From positions 189,972,375-190,036,374 of the forward strand of contig CM077150.1 in assembly GCA_039583875.1 (NCBI GenBank): a DNA stretch of 64,000 nt, read 5' to 3'. This document shows positions 11,571 to 22,318 of the stretch, in pieces. Numbering within the stretch: position 1 is the first letter of the stretch; each line of letters opens with the position of its first letter. The translations under genes were made by a program, and so were the position numbers. The notes beneath the pieces are model-generated. The model saw nothing but the letters and a program-made list of their open reading frames with translations. It did no database searches and was not told the origin of the DNA. This DNA is from Platanthera guangdongensis. Its lineage: Eukaryota; Streptophyta; Magnoliopsida; Asparagales; Orchidaceae.

Positions 11571-12333
11571 GTGTCGACACCCAGAGGGAAAGTGTCGACA
11601 CTTAAGAAAACTTGTGTCGACACCCAGACAAGATGTGTCGACACTTGGAGTCATTGTGTCGACACCTGGGATGCAGAGTCGACACCAGACAGAAAGTGTC
11701 GATACTTGGAGCTGTGTCGACACTCAGCAAAAGTCTGCAGAGTCTAAGTACAAGTGTCGACACTCAACACAATGTGTCGACACTCAACAGAAGGGTCAAC
11801 ATTTGAAGTATGTGTCGACACCCAGAACAATGTGTCGACACACAGCTAAAGACTCAACACTTGAAGAAAGTGTCGACACAAGGAGCTGTGTCGACACTTA
11901 GCAAAGAACAGAAAGAACAACAAATTATTCTAAGTACAAGTGTCGACACTAAGGGAATGTGTCGACACTCAGCTGAAGTCTCAACAACAAGAAGGTGTGT
12001 CGACACAAGGAGCTGTGTCGACACTCAGCAAGATTCAACATAAAAGGATATGTGTCGACATCAAGATGCAGTGTCGACACTTGACAGATTCAACACAAGA
12101 AGATGTGTCGACACAAAGGAGATGTGTCGACACATAGAAGAATTCAGCAAAAGCTAGAAGAACAAGTACTTGTGTCGACACTCAATTTCAGTGTCGACAC
12201 ATGAAGAAGAATCTGTGTCGAGACATACAAGGATATGTGTCGACACCTTGTAGACTTGTGTCGACACTTACAAATCATGTGTCGACACTTGGTCTATAAG
12301 TGTCGACACTTAAAGACAGAAAGTCTCGACACT
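11571..12333 (+). promoter_or_regulatory. GTGTCGACAC palindrome array, S1 5' LTR
   Basis: About 27 copies of GTCGACA-containing palindromes in ~760 bp. The first starts are 11571, 11592, 11614, 11635, 11656, 11676, 11696 and 11714, so spacing is 18-22 bp, close to two helical turns. Gaps of about 40 bp contain decayed units such as GACTCAACAC (11851) at the expected phase. The array ends about 130 bp before the TATA box. The likely role is an upstream binding array for a dimeric factor, which is inferred. Confidence 0.8.
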
Positions 12334-12462
12334 TACTGACTGTTAGAGATTTTCAAGAAGTGACTGGTTGACATGACAGCTGCCGTTCCAGCCGGTCTAC
12401 AGCAACTGCCAGAGATGTCAGAAGTCAGTTATGAATCGGACCAGCCGGTTACCATGAAGAAG

Positions 12463-12476
12463 GCCTATAAATAGGC
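12463..12476 (+). promoter_or_regulatory. TATA box of the S1 5' LTR
   Basis: GCCTATAAATAGGC with the TATAAATA core at 12466-12473. It is conserved in every SIRE LTR here (23359, 40275, 43439, 54334, 63985). Confidence 0.8.
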
Positions 12477-12963
12477 ATCCACAGTTTACAGAAAGGGTGG
12501 TGGTTGTTGTTGTTGAAAGAGTTGATCAAGTGATTAACAAGTGGTACAGATTATTCAAGTAATCAGAAAAGTGATATACTGAGTATCAACACAAGAAGAT
12601 CTTGCAGTCCAAGTGCTGATCTAAGAAGTTGGAGAGAGAGGGCTCCATCCAAGAAATCAGCCTCTGGAACTAGGCTGAGAAGAAGGATTCAGATTCAATT
12701 CTGATTCTTAAGAAGCAGAGGTCAAGGAACAACTGCAGAGGATTCAGTCTTATTCAGTTCTACTCAAGAAGCTTTGAAGAAAGCTAAGTCAGATTGGATC
12801 CAGCTGAGTTCTTCCAAGAACTCATCAAGAATCTCTCAACTCCTCTCTTATTATTCTGAGTTGTAGAGTTATAATTTGTAATATCTTTTTAACTTGTAGG
12901 ATCCTTTGGATCTGAGTGATTTGTAAGCCTATAATTATAAAGGCTGAGGGTAGGGCTTGTTTG

Positions 12964-13055
12964 CCTGAGTGTATGAGATAGAGATCTCTGAGTGTAGGCC
13001 TTGTTGGCTGAGTGTAGGCCTTGATTGGCTGAGTGTAGGCTTTGGGATAAAGCTG
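12964..13055 (+). repeat. Short tandem repeat 'gctgagtgtaggcctt' in the S1 LTR
   Basis: Imperfect ~20-bp units around GAGTGTAGG. Three to four units in S1, and one more in S3 (43925-44030). It lies downstream of the TATA box, in the transcribed part of the LTR. Confidence 0.7.
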
Positions 13056-13374
13056 AGTTGTAAGGCTTTGAGCCTGAGGTAGGAACCAATTTGGGTTCTG
13101 AGACAGTGGAGAAGTTTGGCCGAATCTAGTACACTGCTAGATAGGCGAAGGGGGAAAGTGGATGTACCCATATCTTGGGGAACCACTATAAAACACTGTG
13201 TGCTGTGTTGTGGTTGTGCTGTGGATGTGCTGTGTATGTTTGGTTATTGCTGTTTGCTGTACAAAAGTAGTTAGAACTCTGTGAAATAACTGAGTGGCTG
13301 CCAACAAAGTTAGAAAAGGATTAGGTCACCTATTCACCCCCCCCTTTAGGTGTTTAGGTACCATATCTTTCAAG

Positions 13375-13390
13375 TGGTATCAAATCCAGG
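13375..13390 (+). other. Primer-binding site of S1
   Basis: TGGTATCAAATCC two bases after the LTR end. It resembles the initiator-Met tRNA site TGGTATCAGAGC with mismatches; S2 has the better match TGGTATCAGAG. Confidence 0.75.
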
Positions 13391-13486
13391 TTCCTCAAAA
13401 AGGACTAACAGTCTGAGGAGATCCTGTTTGGCAGATTCAGTGTAAGGCAATTCACAGATTCAAGAAATTCAAGAACATCAAGAAAC

Positions 13487-15529
13487 ATGGGTTCTTATGA
13501 GAATCACAAGGAATTGGGTTGCATGAAATTACCCATATGCAGGAAAGAGATCTTTGGGATCTGGAAAGAGAGGGTAAGGGTATTTATGGAAGCCTCTGAC
13601 CCTAGAATCTACATTACAGTTAAGGAAGGGCCTTATGTGCCAATGAAGATTTCAGTATTGGATGCAAATCAGAGGACTCCAAAGGATTTCTCTGAGATGA
13701 CTAAGGATGAAATTGTCCTAGCCACCATGGACAAGAGGGCACAGAACATAATAGTGAGTGCCATTGATGATGCCACTTTTCAGAACTTAATTCACTGTAA
13801 GACAGCAAAAGAGATGTGGGATACTCTCATTGTCTATATGGAAGGTTCTGAATAAGTTAGGCAAGATAGGAAGTCCTTGCTAAATCAGGAGTATGAGAGC
13901 TTTAGGCAAGGAAAGGGTGATAGCATCACTGAGTGCTATAAGAAATTTTACAGGATAGTTAATGAACTCATGTCTTATGGAAGAGAGTTCACTAACTATG
14001 AACTAAATGACAAGTTCTTAAGGTCCCTAACCAAAGATTGGGACACCAAGATCTGTGCCATAAGAGAAATGGCTAAGTTGGGGGAAATTCCTCCTCCCAC
14101 ACTATTTGGCAAGCTATTGTCTTATGAAATGCAGTTAACAGTGAGAAAAGAGGAGGAGAAATCAACAAGGACTGAGCACAAAGAAAGAACTGTTGCTTTC
14201 AAGACAGAAGTTCCCAGAAAGTGCAGAAATAAGTCTTCAACTCCACCTCCAGAGGTAGTTGAATCAGAGTCTGATGAGTCTGACAGCACAAAGTCTAAGA
14301 GCAGTGAAAGTGATGAAGACTTTGCTGCTTTCACTAGACACTTTCAGAAGTTTTTGAAAAAGAAACAGTGGAGGTCAAGGCCTTCTACATCACAAGGAAA
14401 GGAAGACTCTTATCAGAAAAAGAGGTCTTCAAAGAATGACAAGAAAAGGACAAAATCAAGCAAGGCAACTAGTTCAAAGATTGTTTGCTATTGCTGCAAT
14501 AGACAGGGCCATGTTATTGCAGATTGTCCAGAGAAGAGAAAGGAATCTGGTGACAGGAAAAAGACTCACTTCAAAGGAAAGAAAGAAAAGTCTTTTGTTG
14601 CTAAGAAGGAAAAGACTCTATCAGATATATCTTCTTCAGAAACTGAGTCTGAGGCTGAAGCCTACATAGGGCTGTATGCAGAAGAAGAAGAGGAAGAATT
14701 CATGGAGATCTTGGAATCAATTTATGAACAAGAAGACAGTCATTGCCAAGGGCTAATGGCTTTGACAGAGAGTGCCAAAATCCTGGAGCAGCCAGGACCC
14801 AGTCAGGTACAAAGTTCAAGTTTAAATTCAGTTTCTTGTTCTAGTTCAGAATCAGATTTTTCTTCATCAAGTGATGAGAATATATCTGAGTCTGAGGAAG
14901 ATATTCATCAGCTCATAGATGAATATAAGGTACTGTTGAGAGCCTACAAGAAAAGCAAGACCCTAGCCAAAAGTCAGGCAAAGGAGATTGCAGATCTCAA
15001 GGCTGTTGCAACAGATTTTGAGAAACAATTTGATCAAAAACTGAATGAGGTAGCCAGGCTGAAACACATTACTGTGATTCAGATGGGAACTATCACCTAT
15101 AAGAATGATCAAATTAAGAGACTGGAGATCAATCTTCAGAAAGAAAGAGAGCTTGTTGCTAGGTTTTCAAAACCTAAATCAGTGCTACCTTTAATTGATG
15201 AATTTGTTCATCATAAAGGCAAGGCTGGACTGGGTTTTGTTAGACCTGCAGGGACTGAGCAGTCCAAGTCTAAGTCCAAGGGCAAAGCCCCAACATTCAA
15301 CAAACCTGCTGTAGTCAAGACAGCCAAGGCAGTACCTAAGCAAAGGTACAACAAGTTTGAATGCTGGTGTTGTGGCAAGATTGGCCATTTTGCAATGGAC
15401 TGTTGGTACAATGCCAGTGCCAAGATGAGTAGCAAGCTACCTGGTGGAAAGCCAGTAGGTAGCTTTGTCAAGTTACAGACTAACAAGTACCAAGGACCCA
15501 AGATTGCTTTGGGTTCTAAGGTCCATTAA
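13487..15529 (+). pseudogene. gag: S1 gag, one nonsense codon
   Basis: The start MGSYENHKELG is shared by all three SIRE copies. The copia Gag core (UBN2-like) covers about residues 60-220. Next come a Ser/Glu-rich linker, a first zinc knuckle CYCCNRQGHVIADC near 14487, an acidic Ser-rich stretch, a coiled coil, and a second zinc knuckle CWCCGKIGHFAMDC near 15361. Two knuckles about 290 residues apart are unusual for a short copia Gag but fit the large SIRE Gag. A TAA at 13853 replaces GAA of S3. The frame ends at TAA 15527; pol follows in the same frame. Confidence 0.92.
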
Positions 15530-15547
15530 TCTGTTTTGCAGGTGAGT
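15527..15547 (+). other. Conserved gag/pol stop with acceptor- and donor-like sequence
   Basis: TAA, then TCTGTTTTGCAGGTGAGTCC. All three SIREs keep an in-frame TAA here (S3 46500, S2 56044) followed by GTTTTGCAGGTGAGT. Pol continues in the same frame. Candidate roles are stop read-through or a splice acceptor that lets a spliced RNA express pol; neither is shown. Confidence 0.6.
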
Positions 15548-18500
15548 CCAAGTGGCCATACCCCTACATGGTACTTGGACAGTGGATGTTCCAGACATAT
15601 GACTGGAACTAGGGGACTACTGAAGGACTACATTCCAATCAAAAATGGTCCTAAAGTGACTTTTGGTGGTTCTGAAAAAGGAATCATCAAAGGGTTTGGT
15701 AACATTTCTTCAAACTTAGTTACCATTACTCAAGTGGCTTATATTAAAGGGTTGAAACACAACCTAATAAGTATAAGTCAGTTAAGTGATGTAGGGTATG
15801 ACATCTCATTTGTTAAAAATGGTTGTCATATCAAGAGGTCAAGTGATCAAGAGATCATCTTGACAGGTTATAGGAAGAGAAATGTCTAATGCCTAGACAT
15901 TATGATTGAGAACAATGGTTCTCCAGTTTGTCTTGTAGCTGATGAGACAGTCTCTCATTGTGTCAAATGGCACAAGAGGCTGGCCCATCTTAACTACAAG
16001 ACAATTAGCAAACTCTTTAGCAAAGAGTTAGTGAGGAATGGTCCTCAAGTTAAGTGTGTTAAAGATGGCATTTGCTCAGCTTGTCAAAAGGGCAAGCAGA
16101 CTAAATCCATCTTTAGAAGCATAGATAACAAAGATGCTGTGAGGTGTTTGTACCTCTTGCATTTGGATCTCTTTGGTCCAATGCCAGTTCACAGCTTAGG
16201 TAGGAAGGTCTATACCCTTGTAGTTGTAGATGACTACTCAAGGTTTTCCTGGGTGTTCTTCTTAAGACAGAAATCTGAAACACCTAGTGTCTTCTACAGC
16301 TTTGTCAAGCAAATTCAGAATGAACTTAATAGTACTGTGGTCAAAATTAGAAGTGACCATGGTACTGAGTTTCAATCTGAAAGCATGACAAAACTATGTG
16401 AAGACTTTGGGATATTTCAAGAATTCTCTTCACCTAGAACACCTCAGCAAAATGGCATTGCTGAGAGGAAAAATAGGACCTTGATAGAAGCTGGTAGAAC
16501 CCTACTAACTGATACATCACTGCCAGAGTATTTCTGGGATGAAGCAGTTAACACTGCATGCCATGTTATAAATAGGGCTACCATCACTAAAGGGCTAAAC
16601 ATGACCCCCTATGAAGTTGTGAAAGGCAGGAAACCAAACCTATCCTACTTCAGGATCTTTGGTTGCAAATGCTTCATACTTAACAATGGGAAGTCTTACT
16701 TAACTAAGTTTGCTGCCAAGTCCCAAGAGGGAATTTTTGTTGGGTACAGCAATAATAGTAAGGCTTATAGAGTCTACAACTTGACTACACAAGTTGTAGA
16801 AGAATCAGTGCATGTAGTTTTTGATGAGACTAAACTTATTAATAATGAGTTGTCTAGCAATGTATGCAGCCCCACAGGTTTGACAAAGACAATGGACAAG
16901 CTAACTATAGAAGAAGTGCCTGCTGCAAGACAGCAAGGAGAGGAGAGTAGCTGCTGTCCAGGGGGAGAACTACATGTGCCAATTGCTGAAGAAATTCAAG
17001 GAATACAGCATGATGCAGATGCTGAAGTGGTTCAACCTGAAGTGAGGATGCCTCCAGCCCACATGCATCTTAGAGATCATCCAGTAGAGCTGATTATTGG
17101 AGATCCAAGACAAGAAGTACAAACCAGGAGTAGAAACATGAATGCTGCAATCTATTCAAGGTTTTTGTCTCAAGTTGAACCTAAAAGATTTGAAGAAGCA
17201 ATAATGGATCCACAATGGACTGAAGCAATGCAAGAAGAGCTTAATCAGTTCAAGAGGTGCAAGGTTTGGGAACTTGTTCCTAAACCTAAAGACCACAATG
17301 TAATAGGAGTTAAGTGGATCTACAGGAATAAGATGGATGAACAAGGTGTCATCATTAAGAATAAAGCTAGACTGGTTGCTAAAGGATATAGGCAAGAAGA
17401 AGGTATTGATTTTGATCAAACCTTTGCTCCAGTAGCCAGACTGGAAGCCATAAGAATGTTCTTGGCCTATGCAACCTATCAAGGATTCAAGGTATACCAA
17501 ATGGATGTCAAGTCAGCATTCCTAAATGGTAATTTGAAAGAAGAAGTCTATGTGGAGCAGCCTTCAGGTTTTGTTGATCCAACTCTACCTCATTATGTCT
17601 ATAGACTTAGGAAAGCTTTATATGGGTTAAAGCAAGCCCCTAGGGCTTGGTATGAAACCCTATCTAGTTTCCTCATTGAGAACAAGTTTTCAAGGGGGAA
17701 AATAGATAAGACTCTATTCCTTAGGGAATCTAGAGGCAAAGTCATACTTGTCCAAATATATGTAGATGACATTATATTTGGGTCTACTGAAAGTAGACTT
17801 TGCAAAAAGTTTGCAAAGCTTATGCAAAGTCAGTTTGAGATGAGTAGTATGGGAGAGCTGAAGTTTTTCTTGGGTCTCCAAGTTAAACAGACTGAGAGTG
17901 GTTTGTCCATTTGTCAGTCAAAGTTCACCCTAGAACTCATCAGGAAGTATGGTATGGATTCATCCAGTACCATGAAGACTCCTATGGGGTCAAGTATGTC
18001 TCTTAGCAAGGATGATGCAGGGAAACCTGTCGATGAAACCTTATATAGAGGGATAGTTGGCTCCCTATTATACTTGACTGCTAGTAGACCAGACATCATG
18101 TATGCTACATGTGTTTGTGCAAGGTATCAAGCCTGCCCTAAAGAGTCTCACTTGACTGCAGTCAAGAGAATTTTGAGATATCTAAAGGGCACTCCCTATC
18201 TAGGCCTCTGGTACCCTAGGAATGGAGACTTTGATCTAACAGGTTATTCAGATGCAGACTTTGCAGGATGCAAAGAGGATAGAAAGAGCACTACTGGAAC
18301 CTGTCATTTCCTAGGTGGAAGACTAATTTCATGGAGCAGCAAAAAGCAGACTAGTGTGGCAATCTCCACAGCTGAGTCAGAATATGTGGCTGCAGGAAGT
18401 TGCTGTGCTCAACTTCTGTGGATTCAACATCAGCTAGAGGACTATGGATTTCAGGTAAGTAGAACTCCACTTTTCTGTGATTCTACAAGTGCTATTTCAA

Positions 18501-18703
18501 TAGCTAATAACCTTGTATCTCATAGTAGAACAAAACATATTGAGATTAAATATCACTTTCTTAGAGAACATGTAGAAAGAGAAGATATTTCACTTGAATA
18601 TGTTAAAACAGATGAACAAGTAGCTGATATGTTTACTAAGCCCCTAGAAGAAGCTAAGTTCAATAGATTCAAAATTGAACTAGGAATGATAAACTTAGAC
18701 TAA
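15530..18703 (+). pseudogene. pol: S1 pol (PR-IN-RT-RH), one nonsense codon
   Basis: Copia domain order. Protease WYLDSGCSRHMTG near 15570. Integrase HHCC (HKRLAHLNY... CSACQKG) about 15970-16090, and DDE residues in [17 protein letters not shown] and [12 protein letters not shown] (16165-16470). RT has [14 protein letters not shown] near 17490 and catalytic YVDDIIFG near 17759. RNase H has YSDADFAGC near 18247 and AESEYVAAG near 18375. TAA at 15887 replaces TAC of S3; otherwise the frame is open to 18703. The product copies the RNA and integrates the cDNA. Confidence 0.95.
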
Positions 18704-18736
18704 GTTTACAGAATAGAAAATTAGCTAAGTAAAAAG

Positions 18737-19184
18737 GTGTCGACACATAGACAAGTCTATGTCGACACAGAATAGTGGTGTCGACACTTCAGGAAAAAGG
18801 TGTCGACATATCTAGGAATGTGGTGTCGACACTTCAGAATGTTAGTGTCGACACATGTCAAGTAGGTGTCGACACATCCAATATGGTGTCGACACTTATG
18901 TTTTACTCAGAATTTTCTAAGTAAAAGTCTCGACGATGTGTCGAGTTATGTTGTGTCGACACATAACCAAGTGTCGACACATAATATCTGTTGACTAAAC
19001 TTGTGTCGACACATGTGTGTCGAGACATTATAAGTCAGTGTCGACACTTATTGCCAGTGTCGACACATGTTGAGTTAGCTGTCCCGCCTGTTCATCTTCA
19101 AAATCAGAAAGGTATAAATAGGGTTCTGTCTTTGTTTGTCGACACGCTTTCAAAGTTTCGAGACCAAAACTACAGTGTCGACAC
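18737..19184 (+). promoter_or_regulatory. Internal GTGTCGACAC array upstream of S1 ORF3
   Basis: About 14 palindromes between pol and ORF3, starting at 18737, 18759, 18778, 18800, 18823, 18845, 18866 and 18886, so 19-23 bp apart as in the LTR. The flanks differ from the LTR units (often 'ggtgtcgacacatc' or 'cacttcagaa'), so this is not simply a copied LTR piece. The array is followed by a TATA box. It lies between genes, where a promoter for ORF3 would sit. Confidence 0.75.
19113..19120 (+). promoter_or_regulatory. Internal TATA box of S1 ORF3
   Basis: TATAAATA (in ggTATAAATAGGG) 106 bp before the ORF3 ATG. The spacing is the same in S3 (50085 to 50191) and S2 (59622 to 59728). Confidence 0.7.
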
Positions 19185-19218
19185 TTCTCTTTTCTAAAGA
19201 CAAATTCTCCAAACCCTA

Positions 19219-22017
19219 ATGGCTCTGAAGCTTGAGGAGAACGTGAACAAGGGCTATGAGCTGGTGCGCGGCGCGTTCGACGACGTAGATCAAGAAATCC
19301 AATCGGTGATAACCCTAGTCGCCAATTCTGGACTAGAATACTTGGTTTCAGAACCAACAAAGATTTGGAAGAAGGAAGTTCTTGAATTCCTTAATGGAGC
19401 TGCTGTAGATGAATCTGGATACAGAATCAAATCCAGAGTTCATGGATCTAAGGTCAAGATTTCTCCAAAACGTCTGAGGAAGGTACTCCAGCTACCCAAA
19501 ACTCAAGATGAAGAAGAAGTAACTGCTTCAAAGACCAGGGAAGCTTTAACCTGGTGTGGTCTTGATCCTAAGATGAAGATAGGATCTGTCTTTAACAGGA
19601 AAGGCATGAACAGTCAATGAAAATTCATGTCTGAGATTGTAGGCAAGGTTATTCTCAGTAAGCCAGGAGGGCATGACAGGGTGTCTGCCTCTATGTTTGC
19701 AATTATGACAAGAATAATCTTTACTCTAAGAACAGACTGGTCTCAAGTGGTGTATGAGAAAGTCAAGGAGAGTCTGAAGAAGCCCAATCTGGGCAGAATT
19801 ATAAGTCTCTACCTAGCTGGTACAATACCAGAGGTAATGAGCAATGCTGCTGGAAGCAAGATCAACCACATGAGGAAGATGGACCAAAGGATATTTTCCA
19901 GATGGGACAGGGTGTTGTCCAAGGAAGTGGCAACCCCAGAGAAGCCAGTTACTGAGAAGGAGATTCCTCCTAAGAAGAAGAGAAAAACTGCTGCTGTGGC
20001 ACAAGAGTCCTCCAGCAGTTCTGATAGTGAAGAACATGTTGTCTTCACTCATGATGACCAAGAGGATGTGGCTGCAGAGAAGACCCCTGCTGCTGCAGAT
20101 AATGCTGAGATCCAGGGGGAGCCTCCAGTAGTAGAAGAACCATCTACTCTGGACAGTGAGCAAGCCACCATCATTATCCAAGAGGTACTCACTGACCTAA
20201 AAACTTTAGACAATATTATAGAAGATGCTAATTTGTCTGATGTCCATCAGCAAACTCAGCTAGACAGTCAAGTTCCAGATGTTGTTTTAGAAGACAAATC
20301 TGCTGAACAAGAAGTGGTACCTGAGTCAGTGGTTGAAGAGCAAAGACTGTCTCCAGCTCCATCTCCACCTGAATATACAATGGAGGATTTATTCCTAAAT
20401 CTAGATCAAGAAGATTTTGATATGGACAAGGATGCTGCTGCTGAAGATAAGAGTGCTGCTGCTGAGGGGGAGCAACTGACAGTTCTGGAAGAGCCTATTA
20501 GGCTAGAAACTGAGCAAGCACCTGATGTGCAACCTGAGAAGCCTCAAAGCCCTAAGGACAGGGTTGATATTGCCAGCACTTCTGCCTCTGAAGATGAGGA
20601 GAGTGCTAGGGCCAAGAAGAAGAAACTCTATATCTTCAAAAGGAGAAGCCAGAGTTACAAGAAAGCCTTGCAATCTATAGCCCCACAGCCTATAGTTCAA
20701 CAAGCTCCAACAGTTGATTATAGTACTTTGATGATTGCCATGCAGATCAAGTTGGATGAGCAAAGGAAGACAATAAAGGCTTATGTGGATGAAGGGCACA
20801 AGTCCCTACAGTTTGATCTTGCACAAGATATAAAATCTATAAGGTTTGAAATGAACCTGAATAAGAAGGAGATGACTGACTGCTTCCACAAGGGTGGGAA
20901 TGCAGTAGCCTATTTGGCAACTCACCAGGAGAAGATCAAGGCTCAGGTAGATGATATAGCATTAAAGCAAGGATATGTGCTGGAGAATCAGTTAAGAATG
21001 AATGATAATTTGACTACCTCCCATAATGCTATAGTCACTGAGTTGAAGAATAAGAATGCTGAACCTTCAACATCTACTGCTGCTGTTAAGGCTGACTTTG
21101 ATAAGGTATTTCAAGCTGAGATTACTGCTGTCAAGACTGCAATTCAAGATTCCCAGAAGGCCATCTCTGAACAGATCACTAAGCTCAGACCTTACTTTAA
21201 AGAGGGAATCAGGTACTTGGATAGTCAGATTAGATTTCAAAAGGATGATGTCAGAGACCATATGGCCAGAGAAGTCATAAAGGGGGAGAGAGTATTAGTC
21301 AAAGCTAGCTCTGATCATGCCAAATGGATATCTAACTCCATCAGAGCTACACTGGGCTATCCTCCACTTTGTGATGATGATAATGTGGCTGAATCAGGAA
21401 TTCAAACTGCATATCTTGGAGGTGAGCAAGCAGAAGTAGCTCAAGTGATATATCCACCTCCAGATTTTGACATGGTTCAAGCAGATGTCAGCACAATGTA
21501 TAGCCCAACTGAGGGCAAGGCCAATGTTCATATTGAGAAGGTTGTTCAACCTATTTCTGAAGCTCTGCAAGAGGCTCTGAACAAAGAAGAAGAGACAAGG
21601 TTGTCTAAAAAGAGGTTTAGGGAACAAGCAGAACAAAAGCTAGATTTTGAACAATGGAGCCCTACCTCTAGAAATATAATTCTAACTGACTGGAAAGCTG
21701 CCAAAGACAACATGAATGACAGGAACAAATGGTTCTCTGAGGCAGAATGGAGAAAGCATGAGATCAGGCAGGAGGCTATAGTACAATTCAGAAGGAAGGC
21801 TAAGATGGGAAAGCTACCTCCTACTACTGTGGAGCCTAGCAAGTACTTCCCCAAGCCATATCATTATTTTGAGAGACAGAAAATCAAAGCAGAAGAGCTG
21901 AAGAAGAAGGACTTAAAAGGAAAGAAGCCTGCTGATGCTGCAACTGTTGAAGCCCCTGTCAAAGCTCAAGTCCAAGCTGGAAAGGGAATTGTTATCAAGG
22001 AACCTGATCAGAAATAG
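19219..22017 (+). pseudogene. S1 ORF3 (SIRE third ORF, nuclear-type coiled-coil protein), one nonsense codon
   Basis: About 932 codons. Residues 1-220 look like a folded domain (LRKVLQLPKT, TWCGLDPKMKIGSVFNRKG, IMTRIIFTL) with a distant feel of the plant-transposon domain found in other retroelement extra ORFs; that match is my inference. PPKKKRKT near 19970 is a classical basic nuclear signal, followed by an acidic Ser patch (SSSSSDSEE). Acidic low-complexity sequence, a long coiled coil (about 20730-21300) and a basic C-terminus (KKKDLKGKKP) follow. I see no signal peptide or membrane helix. TGA at 19618 replaces GGA of S3. In SIRE elements this place is called env-like; this protein does not look like an envelope. 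Confidence 0.85.
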
Positions 22018-22318
22018 ATTAGGATTTTACTTGAAGATTATGCTGCAATCCTTTTTAATGTAAAACATTTTTGTAAAACATTGAAGATGTATAAGAAAAA
22101 TGTTAGAACAATATATGATAAATATATTTCATGATTGTTCTGTAAATGTGTCTATTTCTTGATTGTTCTGAAATGATGAATGTGTATACATGTGTGTATT
22201 TCTACATGTTTATGTTTACCCTGCTGAATATAATCTGCTGGACATCATTTTGTAATTTTAATTATGGATGGTGTATATCATTGACTAAGGGTTATGACTT
22301 CTCCAAATAGGGGGAGAT
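22018..22318 (+). other. S1 3' untranslated region and polypurine tract
   Basis: AT-rich 300 bp after ORF3 with no gene. The polypurine tract AATAGGGGGAGA is at 22306-22317, just before the LTR start. Confidence 0.85.

Larger units (their letters stand above)
11426..13372 (+). repeat. S1 5' LTR
   Basis: Begins TGTTGGGTACATTGG and ends ATATCTTTCA; matches 22319-24269. Order within it: palindrome array, TATA box, ~0.4 kb transcribed leader, a short 'gagtgtagg' repeat, and a C-run just before the end. Confidence 0.95.

Noticed and set aside
11571..12333. CRISPR-like regular repeats
   Set aside because: Plant DNA; the repeats are 10-bp palindromes with short, related spacers inside an LTR, and there are no cas genes.
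19219..22017. ORF3 as a captured host gene
   Set aside because: Present at the same place in all three SIRE copies with the same upstream array, so it belongs to the element. No host homologue recognised.
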